From an uncultured Clostridia bacterium (GTDB lineage: Bacteria > Bacillota > Clostridia > TANB77 > CAG-508), in assembly GCA_944391015.1 (NCBI GenBank), contig CALXRZ010000010.1, forward strand, positions 1 to 37,810: DNA of 37,810 nt, written 5' to 3'. Below are positions 16,668-23,726 of the stretch, in pieces. The first letter of the stretch is position 1, and each line of letters opens with the position of its first letter. The notes below the pieces were generated by a model that was not told the DNA's origin, made no database searches, and saw nothing but the letters and a program-made list of their open reading frames with translations. Made by a program: the position numbers and the translations under genes.

Positions 16668-16801
16668 TATTATCACCTTAAAGTTTTTGTTTATGATAAC
16701 ATATGATTGTTTATATTTCAATTATCTTCCTGCTTATTTATATTTAATCTCATTTTAAATCAATACTTTTATGACAAATATTATTTGTTTAGAACTAATA
16801 T

Positions 16802-16957
16802 ATGACAGCATATGGTTTATGGACCACAAAGTTGGCACAAATAATTTTAAAATAAAAGAAAAACATAAATTACAAAGGCAAAATTTGTAAAAACAATTAT
16901 GTAACTGAACTGCTGAAAGCATTGAAATTAAGCAAAAAAAGAGAAACTAATAAATAG
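16802..16957 (+). pseudogene. IS630-family transposase remnant
   Basis: One frame reads TAYGLWTTKLAQIILK, stop, KKNINYKGKICKNNYVTELL then KALKLSKKRETNK, stop. This fits the winged-helix part of IS630-type transposases, whose family pattern is xGLWTxxxLxxLI..xFxI.xS.xxVxxxLKxLGLSxxKP. Only this middle stretch survives, with an internal TAA; the catalytic DDE region is absent. It lies between a membrane-protein gene and tRNA-Lys. Confidence 0.55.
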
Positions 16958-16974
16958 TTCCTCATAAAAAATAT

Positions 16975-17050
16975 TGGTGCGCCATAGAGGATTTGAACCT
17001 CCGACCATTTGATTAAGAGTCAACTGCTCTACCAACTGAGCTAATGGCGC
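16975..17050 (-). tRNA. tRNA-Lys (anticodon CTT), CCA encoded
   Basis: 76 nt cloverleaf on the minus strand: acceptor GCGCCAT/ATGGCGC, D-arm with AGCTCAGTTGGTAGAGC, anticodon loop CTCTTAA (CTT, Lys), T-arm GGAGG-TTCAAAT-CCTCT and a genomic ACCA end. A sigma-A promoter lies about 80 nt upstream, leaving a leader of about 70 nt that is partly complementary to the tRNA. Confidence 0.95.
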
Positions 17051-17065
17051 ATAATTAAATTATGT

Positions 17066-17119
17066 GTTGTAAAAATTGACTCTTAAATAAGTAGAGCATT
17101 ACACTTAAAATGTTACAAC
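17066..17119 (-). other. Structured tRNA-Lys leader with tRNA-complementary segments
   Basis: The leader is closed by GTTGTAA (17119-17113) and TTACAAC (17072-17066). Inside it are TGCTCTAC (17098-17091), the exact complement of GTAGAGCA in the tRNA D-arm, and TTAAGAGTCAA (17086-17076), the exact complement of TTGACTCTTAA around the anticodon. Their order means both cannot pair with the same tRNA as one continuous helix. Confidence 0.5.
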
Positions 17120-17128
17120 AACATAAAT

Positions 17129-17157
17129 ATTATAATTCCAATAAATAAATTTGTCAA
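17129..17157 (-). promoter_or_regulatory. Consensus sigma-A promoter of tRNA-Lys
   Basis: Minus strand TTGACA (17157-17152), 17 nt, TATAAT (17134-17129): a full consensus match. Confidence 0.85.
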
Positions 17158-17227
17158 TATTTTTTCAAATTTAAGTTGTAATAAATTCAAACTTATGTTA
17201 ATATATTATTCTAAAGGGGTGATTACT

Positions 17228-18178
17228 ATGTTTAAAATGTATAAAACAAATATAGAAACAAATGTAACAGAAGAAACAACAGAATTTATAAGAGGAAATT
17301 GGATTAACGTAGTTTCACCGAGTGATGATGAAATAAAAACAATATGCAAAAACATCAATATACAAGAAGATTTTATTAGATATGCTTTAGACCCAGAAGA
17401 AAAAGCCAGAATCGATATGGAAGAGGACGATAATACAATATTATTTATTATAGATACTCCAATTATGGAAATTGAATCAGGTGCAAAGGTTTACAGTACA
17501 GCACCTATAGGCATAATATTTGTAAGAGATGACTACATAATAACCGTATCTTTAAATAAAAACCCTATATTAGATGATTTGGTTAATAAAAAAATTAAAA
17601 ATATAATAACATATAAAAAAAGCAGAATGCTATTGCAAATATTTTATACAAATGCAGAAATGTTTTTGGATTTACTAAAAAAACTAAATAAAGAAACAGA
17701 AATAGCAGAGAATGTGTTAAAAAATTCAATGAAAAATAAAGCTTTATTAAAACTATTAAGCTTAGAAAAAGGACTTGTATACTTTACAACTTCTTTAAAA
17801 TCTAATGAAGTTGTTATGGAAAAAACAATGAGAGGTAATTTAATCAAGCTTTATGATGAAGATGAAGATATTTTAGATGACGCTATTATAGAAAATAAGC
17901 AAGCTATAGAAATGGCAAAAATATATAGAGATATATTAACTGGAACAATGGATGCGTATGCTTCAATTATTTCAAATAACCTAAATGGAGTAATGAAATA
18001 TTTAACTTCAATAACAATTATTATAGCAATTCCTACTTTAATTGCAAGTTATTGGGGAATGAACGTACCGGTTCCATTTCAAAACAATCCATTTGGTTTT
18101 ATAATGCTAATAGTATTTTCAATAATAATTGGAGTTGTAGCATCATTATGGCTAAAGAAAAAAGGAATGCTAGACTAA
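17228..18178 (+). CDS. corA: CorA-family magnesium/divalent cation transporter
   Basis: 316 aa. A large cytoplasmic alpha/beta domain (about 1-250) is followed by two C-terminal helices (about 255-275 and 287-308). The family signature G-M-N sits as YWGMNVP right after the first helix, followed by a short external loop, as in CorA pentamers. It should mediate passive Mg2+ (or Co2+/Ni2+) uptake. Start choice: the frame opens at 17195, but AAAGGGGTGAT lies 5-6 nt before the ATG at 17228. No M-box or other Mg riboswitch is visible in the short leader. Confidence 0.92.
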   Translation: MFKMYKTNIETNVTEETTEFIRGNWINVVSPSDDEIKTICKNINIQEDFIRYALDPEEKARIDMEEDDNTILFIIDTPIMEIESGAKVYSTAPIGIIFVRDDYIITVSLNKNPILDDLVNKKIKNIITYKKSRMLLQIFYTNAEMFLDLLKKLNKETEIAENVLKNSMKNKALLKLLSLEKGLVYFTTSLKSNEVVMEKTMRGNLIKLYDEDEDILDDAIIENKQAIEMAKIYRDILTGTMDAYASIISNNLNGVMKYLTSITIIIAIPTLIASYWGMNVPVPFQNNPFGFIMLIVFSIIIGVVASLWLKKKGMLD

Positions 18179-18182
18179 AAAT

Positions 18183-18218
18183 AAAAAGCACATAGTTATT
18201 TTTAATTATGTGTTTTTT
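18183..18218 (+). terminator. Rho-independent terminator of corA
   Basis: CACATAGTTA/TAATTATGTG (one G-U), short T loop, then TTTTTT; A-run upstream. Confidence 0.8.
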
Positions 18219-18345
18219 ATTCGCTAAAAAATTTAGCATATACGTTAGAAAATTCTTTATTTTTACTATACATAAAATATTGACTTAAGGGATAAAAAGA
18301 GGTATAATAAAAGTTGACGTTTTTAAAGAAAAGGAATGAAAAATT

Positions 18346-19818
18346 ATGGAAAAAACAAATAAAATACAAATTACAACAAAAGCTAGCAATAATACAATAA
18401 GTATAAAAGACAAAATAACTATGCCATTGAAAGGTAATCAAATTGATGGCGTATATGCAGAAGTGTTTGATAAAATTTATCAAAGAGTAAAACTAGAGGA
18501 ACTATATGATGAACTTATAGATAAAGGAATAATAGAAGAAAGCAAAGAATCGTGGAAAAGAGTATGTAAAAACGTAGACCCAGTTATATATAATACTTTA
18601 AAGCAATACGATAAATTAGAAAAAGGTAGAGAAAGCAAAAGCCTTAAATATGCACAAATAATGTTGAAACAAATAGATAGGCAAATGAATGAAAGCAAAA
18701 GACAATATAAAAAAAGAGTTGATTTAGTAAGAAAAGTAGAGCTAGAAGATAGTGGTATTGAATTAAATTACGATTTTAGAAATATGAAAATTATAGGAAA
18801 AGGCTTTTGGGATAAAGTAAAAATCATAAGAAATTCTATAAAAAATAGGAAGTTATCTAAAATAAAGTTTTTTAATAAAGAAGATGAACCAATACAACAA
18901 ACAGAAACAAAAGCTAGCAATACAATAAATGGAAAAGAATTAGCAAAAACTATACAAGAATTTAATATTCCAAGTAGAAATGAAGAAAAAAGGTATAAAG
19001 CAGAAAAAGGCTTAATAGAAACCTTAAAAGAAAAAGCTAGCAATATAGAATTTAGAAGAAAAGTGGGTAAAAGACTAGTAAATGCAGGAGTTCTTACTGC
19101 AATGGCACTTGGGGCAGTAACAATTTTTAATACAAGTAAAGCGAAAGTTTCAAATTTGCTAAATAATAATCAAGCCGAAGTAAATAATAGAAGCATTACA
19201 GAAAATATTGAAAGCAAAAAAAGCAATCAACCTGCCACAGAAAAAAGTGTAATAGAAGAGGCAAATATAGATTTAAAACAACTTTTAGAGGACTCTGTTA
19301 ATTTATACATAGGAAAGCAAACATCATTCAGAATAGATGAAGCAAAGTATTGGGAGAGTCCTGATGGAAAAGGAAAAAGTGGTAATGTAAATCAAAATTC
19401 TGAACTATATATAACAGACATAGATGTTGTAGATAAACAGGGACTATCACATTATAATGTAGCAGACGGACTAAGTATAAATGAAGTTAAAGCAAAACAT
19501 CCAGATGGTAAATTTGCTTATCACGTTAATAGCATTGATGACCAAGAAAGAATTTTAGGATGGATAAATGATGCACAAACAATTGAAAAAATAAATTCAC
19601 AAATAACAAAGACTAGATTAAATACTTTAATAAATTATTTGTCACCTGAAGCAAAAGAAATTTTTTATAATACTATAAAAAGTAGTAATCAAGGTGTAAC
19701 AGAATCAAATAAAGACATAATTACTACACTTATACGTGAAGCAGAACAAGCAGAAAAAACGCAAAATCAACAACAAAATTATGCAAAAAAATCAGAGCAA
19801 GAAATAGGCGACAGGTAA
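18346..19818 (+). CDS. Unrecognised basic membrane protein with KASN repeats
   Basis: 490 aa. A long lysine-rich, largely helical cytoplasmic region (about 1-245) precedes one membrane helix (about 248-265, AGVLTAMALGAVTIFNTS), then an extracellular domain of about 210 aa that includes TSFRIDEAKYWESPDGKGKS. The motif KASN(N/T/I) occurs at about residues 11, 192 and 229, each encoded by the same AAAAGCTAGCAATA-type DNA. Ribosome site AAGGAA lies before the ATG. No family recognised. The C-terminus becomes Q/E/K rich. No terminator is obvious before the REP-like palindrome downstream. Confidence 0.7.
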   Translation: MEKTNKIQITTKASNNTISIKDKITMPLKGNQIDGVYAEVFDKIYQRVKLEELYDELIDKGIIEESKESWKRVCKNVDPVIYNTLKQYDKLEKGRESKSLKYAQIMLKQIDRQMNESKRQYKKRVDLVRKVELEDSGIELNYDFRNMKIIGKGFWDKVKIIRNSIKNRKLSKIKFFNKEDEPIQQTETKASNTINGKELAKTIQEFNIPSRNEEKRYKAEKGLIETLKEKASNIEFRRKVGKRLVNAGVLTAMALGAVTIFNTSKAKVSNLLNNNQAEVNNRSITENIESKKSNQPATEKSVIEEANIDLKQLLEDSVNLYIGKQTSFRIDEAKYWESPDGKGKSGNVNQNSELYITDIDVVDKQGLSHYNVADGLSINEVKAKHPDGKFAYHVNSIDDQERILGWINDAQTIEKINSQITKTRLNTLINYLSPEAKEIFYNTIKSSNQGVTESNKDIITTLIREAEQAEKTQNQQQNYAKKSEQEIGDR

Positions 19819-19922
19819 ACAAAACGAAAAGCGAAAAGAAAAAAGAAAAAGAGATGACAAATTGAAAAAAGAATGTTAAAATAACTACTGTTAAAGGAAA
19901 ATATTCCAAAATGAAATGGAAA

Positions 19923-19974
19923 CCTGTCCCCAAAAGTGCCATTTGGCACTAACGGTGACAGGCACCAAGGTGCC
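19923..19974. repeat. REP-like nested palindromes upstream of the ABC-F gene
   Basis: CCTGTC (19923-19928) and GACAGG (19957-19962) enclose AGTGCC-ATTT-GGCACT (19935-19950). A second hairpin GGCACC-AA-GGTGCC (19961-19974) overlaps the right end. Such GTGCC/CTGTC palindromes resemble repetitive REP-type sequences of the kind moved by IS200-like (RAYT) transposases; no such transposase is in the window. It ends 3 nt before the AGGAGG of the next gene, so it may also affect that gene's translation. Confidence 0.7.
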
Positions 19975-19991
19975 AAAAGGAGGAATTTAAT

Positions 19992-21572
19992 ATGCTAACT
20001 GCAACGGGAGTTACAATTAGGTTTGGAAAAAGAACTCTATTTGAAGACGTAAATATAAAGTTTAATAAAGGGTGTTGCTATGGAATTATTGGAGCAAATG
20101 GAGCCGGAAAATCTACTTTTTTAAAAGTGTTATCAGGCGAGTTAGAACCAAGCAAAGGCGAGGTTACTAAAGACAAAAACGAAAGGCTATCTGTACTAAA
20201 GCAAGACCACTTTGCTTTTGAAGAATATACTGTTATGGATACAGTTATAATGGGAAATGATGAACTATATAAAATTATGAAAGAAAAAGATGCAATATAT
20301 GCTAAACCAGATTTTTCAGAAGAAGATGGTATGAAAGCAGCTAAATTAGAAGAAAGATTTGCAGAACTAGATGGATGGAACGCAGAATCAGACGCAGCAG
20401 TGCTTTTAAATGATTTAGGAATAGAATCAGAAAAGCATTACAAAATGATGAGCGAAATCGAAGCAAAAGATAAAGTTAAAGTACTTTTAGCACAAGCTTT
20501 ATTTGGCAATCCAGATATTTTACTTTTAGATGAGCCTACAAATGACTTGGACTTAAAGAGTATAAATTGGTTAGAAGAATTTTTAATAAATTTTGAAAAT
20601 ACTGTAATTGTAGTATCACACGATAGGTATTTCTTAAACAAGGTTTGTACACATATTGCAGATGTTGACTTTGGAAAAATAAAAGTATATCCTGGAAACT
20701 ATGATTTCTGGTATGAATCTAGTCAGCTTGCACTAAAGCAAATGAAAGAAGCTAATAAAAAGAAAGAAGAGAAAATTAAAGAGCTTCAAGAATTTATTGC
20801 AAGATTTAGTGCAAATGCTTCTAAATCAAAACAAGCTACTTCAAGAAAGAAATCATTGGAAAAAATAGAATTAGACGAAATTAAACCATCTAATAGAAGA
20901 TATCCATACATTGACTTTAAACCAGATAGAGAGCCAGGAAAAGATATATTAGAAGTACGAAATATTTGTAAAACAATAAATGGAGAGAAAATATTAGATA
21001 AAGTGTCTTTTGTTGTAAAGCCAAATGATAAAATAGCATTTTTAGCAGATAATGAAAATGCAAAAACAGTATTATTCCAAATTTTAGCAGGAGAGATGGA
21101 ACCAGATTCAGGAACTATTAAATATGGAACGACAATAACAACTAACTATTTTCCAAAAGATAATAACTATTTATTTGAGTCAGATTTGTCAATAACAGAT
21201 TGGCTAAGACAGTATTCAAAGGACCCTGATGAAACTTATGTAAGAAGCTTTTTAGGAAGAATGCTATTTTCAGGCGAAGAAGCTCTTAAAAAAGTAAATG
21301 TACTATCTGGAGGAGAAAAAGTAAGATGCGTACTTTCTAAGATGATGCTTTCTGGAGCAAACTTACTTATATTTGATGAGCCAACAAACCACTTAGATAT
21401 GGAAAGTATTACAGCTCTAAACGAAGGAATGAGCAAATATAAAGGAATTATTTTATTTACATCACACGACCACCAATTAACACAAACAGTAGCAAATAGA
21501 ATAATTGATATTAGGAAAGATAAGTTAGTAGATAGAGAAGTGACTTATGATGAGTATTTGGAGTTGAATTAG
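19992..21572 (+). CDS. ABC-F family ATPase (YkpA/YbiT-like)
   Basis: 526 aa, two ATP-binding domains and no membrane helices. Domain 1: GANGAGKST (about 36-44), Q-loop, LLLDEPTNDLD and VSHDRYFLN. Linker about 245-300 (KKKEEKIKELQEFIARF). Domain 2: degenerate P-loop ADNENAKT, intact signature LSGGEKVR, Walker B LIFDEPTNHLD and TSHDHQL. ABC-F proteins bind the ribosome E site and modulate translation; some protect against antibiotics, but the YkpA/YbiT branch is mostly housekeeping. The weak second P-loop is common in clostridial members. AGGAGG lies 8 nt before the ATG. Confidence 0.9.
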   Translation: MLTATGVTIRFGKRTLFEDVNIKFNKGCCYGIIGANGAGKSTFLKVLSGELEPSKGEVTKDKNERLSVLKQDHFAFEEYTVMDTVIMGNDELYKIMKEKDAIYAKPDFSEEDGMKAAKLEERFAELDGWNAESDAAVLLNDLGIESEKHYKMMSEIEAKDKVKVLLAQALFGNPDILLLDEPTNDLDLKSINWLEEFLINFENTVIVVSHDRYFLNKVCTHIADVDFGKIKVYPGNYDFWYESSQLALKQMKEANKKKEEKIKELQEFIARFSANASKSKQATSRKKSLEKIELDEIKPSNRRYPYIDFKPDREPGKDILEVRNICKTINGEKILDKVSFVVKPNDKIAFLADNENAKTVLFQILAGEMEPDSGTIKYGTTITTNYFPKDNNYLFESDLSITDWLRQYSKDPDETYVRSFLGRMLFSGEEALKKVNVLSGGEKVRCVLSKMMLSGANLLIFDEPTNHLDMESITALNEGMSKYKGIILFTSHDHQLTQTVANRIIDIRKDKLVDREVTYDEYLELN

Positions 21573-21643
21573 AACTTTTTATGTAAAAGGTTGAATAAAA
21601 AGTAAAGTCCAGCAGAAAAAATTATGTAAAATATACATAAAAT

Positions 21644-21672
21644 TTGCTATTTTAACCATAATATGCTATAAT
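21644..21672 (+). promoter_or_regulatory. Extended -10 sigma-A promoter of the GC-rich orphan gene
   Basis: TTGCTA (21644-21649), 17 nt, TATAAT (21667-21672) preceded by TGC. The transcript would begin near 21680, leaving a leader of about 85 nt. Confidence 0.7.
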
Positions 21673-21682
21673 ATAGTCTGAT

Positions 21683-21697
21683 ATAGGCAGTGCCTAT
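21683..21697 (+). promoter_or_regulatory. Hairpin at the 5' end of the orphan-gene leader
   Basis: ATAGGC-AGT-GCCTAT forms a perfect 6-bp stem near the predicted transcript start. It could stabilise the mRNA or form part of a larger fold with GTGGAGCACC downstream. Confidence 0.4.
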
Positions 21698-21764
21698 GTT
21701 GTTTAGTGGAGCACCCTTTATTTAGTTTGACGCAAAAAATAATCAATAACAGAGGGAGGAAAAA

Positions 21765-22112
21765 ATGCTTAAAAAATTTGTAACTTGGCTCGTCTTATGG
21801 GAAGTAAGTTTCCTCATCTCCAAGGTCACAATGAGCGAACAAGGACAAGTATTCATTTACTTGTATGCGCTCTTGGATGTTTACTATGCGTGGACGCTTG
21901 GCGAAAGCGTAATGCGTGTAAAAACAGAGGAAGCTGCTGGAGTAGCAACCATTCGGAGTATAAACTGGGTGGTCGCAGCAAGCCTGATAGTCACCGCCAT
22001 AATAAAGGCGGGGCTTACTTGGGGGATCTCAACGATTTTCCAAATCGACTTCTACACAACGTTCCAAGTATTAACTCTCGGAGCGTGCATCTGTAGTAAA
22101 GAAAAAACTTAA
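21765..22112 (+). CDS. Orphan small membrane protein with atypical GC-rich codons
   Basis: 115 aa with about three hydrophobic segments (about 4-20, 29-46, 64-84, possibly a fourth near 98-110). AGAGGGAGG lies 6 nt before the ATG. G+C is in the forties by eye against about 30 % next door. Codons such as CTC, GTC, GCC and CGG are common here and rare nearby, pointing to recent acquisition. A second frame is open over most of the same stretch, as expected in GC-rich DNA, but it lacks a ribosome site. No family recognised; holin-like, immunity or small-multidrug-like roles are all possible. Confidence 0.7.
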   Translation: MLKKFVTWLVLWEVSFLISKVTMSEQGQVFIYLYALLDVYYAWTLGESVMRVKTEEAAGVATIRSINWVVAASLIVTAIIKAGLTWGISTIFQIDFYTTFQVLTLGACICSKEKT

Positions 22113-22148
22113 GCATTGAAATGAATAGCAAAGGTTTGGCTGTTCAGT

Positions 22149-22195
22149 AAAAGAAATAGTGTAGTTATTGAAAAAATAACTACACTATTTCTTTT
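22149..22195. terminator. Bidirectional terminator with perfect 21-bp stem
   Basis: AAAAGAAATAGTGTAGTTATT pairs exactly with its complement around a GAAAA loop. It lies between the orphan gene (+) and the gene ending at 22210 (-), with T/A runs at both ends. Confidence 0.9.
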
Positions 22196-22209
22196 AAAAA
22201 CTAAATTGT

Positions 22210-22878
22210 CTATTCAACTACAAATGTTATTTTAGAACCATCGTATGAACCACCATCATATTCTATTTCTATTTTTTTTGCATCTTTAGGTATTTCAAAG
22301 TAAACAGAGCCTTTAGCTTTTTTACCTTTTGCTATTGAAGCATAAAAGTAACCGTCTTCTACTGAAGAGAAAGTATCGCAAGAAAATTTATCTGCATAGC
22401 AGTCAAAGTCTGAATAAGATACGTATTCTGTATAGTCTCCTACATTTTCAAATTCAAAATCTGCTTTTAATATTTTGCAATCATCATCTACACTTGCAAA
22501 ACTGTAATAATCTTTAAAGTCATCGTCTACAGCTACTAAAGTTACTGTAACATCATTTAGAGTAGTAGACTCACCTATTTTAGCGCTTTTTTCTGTAATT
22601 TGACTTTCCTCGTTATCTATGTAATCTGAAATGTTATCTGAAACAGCAGTATAAACATTTACAAGTAAAAATGTAACTAAAACACAAACTACTAAAGCTA
22701 TTGTAGAAAGTACAATACCTGCAATTGCAAGGCCCTTTGGCTCCTTTTTCTTAGATTTTATTACTACAGAAACTATTCCTAAGATAAGTCCTAAAATAGC
22801 TGGTAATATTAAAAATACACTTAAAAATGGTGATAATATTAAACAAATTAAGCCTATAACAAATGATGCAATTCCCAT
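22210..22878 (-). CDS. DUF4190/DUF4352-like membrane protein
   Basis: 222 aa. The N-terminal DUF4190-type region (about 1-75) has two or three helices with the SFVIGLICLIL...GLILGIVSVV...GLAIAGIVLST pattern. The external domain (about 95-222) resembles the DUF4352/telokin-like beta-sandwich (IGESTTLNDVTVTLVAV, KGSVYFEIPKDAKKIEI). The fold is common in Firmicute lipoproteins and surface proteins; its role is unknown. GGAGGAAAT ribosome site before the ATG. Monocistronic, convergent with the orphan gene. Confidence 0.8.
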   Translation of the reverse strand: MGIASFVIGLICLILSPFLSVFLILPAILGLILGIVSVVIKSKKKEPKGLAIAGIVLSTIALVVCVLVTFLLVNVYTAVSDNISDYIDNEESQITEKSAKIGESTTLNDVTVTLVAVDDDFKDYYSFASVDDDCKILKADFEFENVGDYTEYVSYSDFDCYADKFSCDTFSSVEDGYFYASIAKGKKAKGSVYFEIPKDAKKIEIEYDGGSYDGSKITFVVE

Positions 22879-23029
22879 AAAATTTCCTCCTTTATTTCAA
22901 AACTAATTTAATTATACATTATTTTTCGACAAAAAACAATATTTGCATAAATGAAAGTATTAGTGATATAATATTTAATATTCTTAAAAAGAGTAAATAT
23001 TAGAAAAGGAGAGTTATATACCTATAAAT

Positions 23030-23587
23030 ATGATTAGAAAAGCAAGTTTAGAAGAGGCAAAGTTAATTTATACAAAAAATATGGAAAAAGATTTTCCAGA
23101 AGATGAAATTCCGGATTATAATAAATTTGTAAAGCTTACAGAAAAAAATATTCACGATGTGTATTTATATAATAATAACAATAGTGATGTAGCTTACTTT
23201 ATAACCGTAGAAAAGGATAATAATATTCTTATAACACATTTGGCAGTAATAAAAGAGTACAGAAGTAAGGGAATAGGAAAGGTTTTATTAGAAGAAATAA
23301 AAAAACATTTTAAAGATAAGAATATACTAATTGTAGAGGTTGAAGCAGAAAGTAGAGCGAATAATAAGGAAGAGCTAGATATAATAAATAGAAGAAAAAG
23401 ATATTATTCAAATTTAGGTTTTGTGCAGTGTAGAATGTCATATATATTATATAATGTAGATTATGATATATTGACGTATTCGCCTAATAATAGAACCTAT
23501 GAACCAAAGGAAGTAAAGAAAATTATAGAAGAAATTTATAAAGCTGTAGGGATAGATCAAGCAAAACTAAAAATTGAAATTAACTAA
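23030..23587 (+). CDS. GNAT-family N-acetyltransferase
   Basis: 185 aa. Single GNAT domain (about 1-145) with the acetyl-CoA-binding motif A at about 70-90, HLAVIKEYRSKGIGKVLLEE (R-x-x-G-x-G), and a C-terminal tail of about 40 aa. YYSNLGFVQC matches the usual motif B end. Substrate unknown. AAAGGAGAG lies upstream, but about 17-20 nt from this ATG, which is farther than usual; no in-frame alternative fits better. Confidence 0.85.
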   Translation: MIRKASLEEAKLIYTKNMEKDFPEDEIPDYNKFVKLTEKNIHDVYLYNNNNSDVAYFITVEKDNNILITHLAVIKEYRSKGIGKVLLEEIKKHFKDKNILIVEVEAESRANNKEELDIINRRKRYYSNLGFVQCRMSYILYNVDYDILTYSPNNRTYEPKEVKKIIEEIYKAVGIDQAKLKIEIN

Positions 23588-23683
23588 TTAAAAATATAAA
23601 ATTATAAAAAAATGGAAAATAGATTATAGTTAAAAAATAGCTTTAACAGAAATAAATCAAAGACTAAAAACAAATAATTTTAG

Positions 23684-23718
23684 AAAGGAGATTATGGTTG
23701 TAAAAAAATAAACCATAA
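23684..23718 (+). promoter_or_regulatory. Ribosome-site hairpin and mini-ORF before tex
   Basis: AAAGGAG (23684-23690) is followed by an 8-bp perfect hairpin TTATGGTT (23692-23699)/AACCATAA (23711-23718), and the tex ATG comes 8 nt later. Folding would bring the ribosome site to normal distance from the ATG. The first arm also contains an ATG opening MVVKK-stop in the tex frame (23694-23711), a possible leader peptide. Confidence 0.45.
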
Positions 23719-23726
23719 AAAGAAAT

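Noticed and set aside
17066..17119. T-box riboswitch upstream of tRNA-Lys
   Set aside because: No T-box sequence (AGGGTGGNACCGCG-like) or antiterminator is present; the element precedes a tRNA, not an amino-acid gene.
17158..17227. Mg2+ riboswitch upstream of corA
   Set aside because: The leader is only tens of nucleotides long and shows no M-box or ykoK-type paired elements.
21785..22096. 103-aa overlapping plus-strand ORF inside the GC-rich orphan gene
   Set aside because: It lacks a ribosome site and has a protein composition typical of a shadow frame; openness follows from high G+C. The 21765 frame has a strong ribosome site and membrane-protein pattern.
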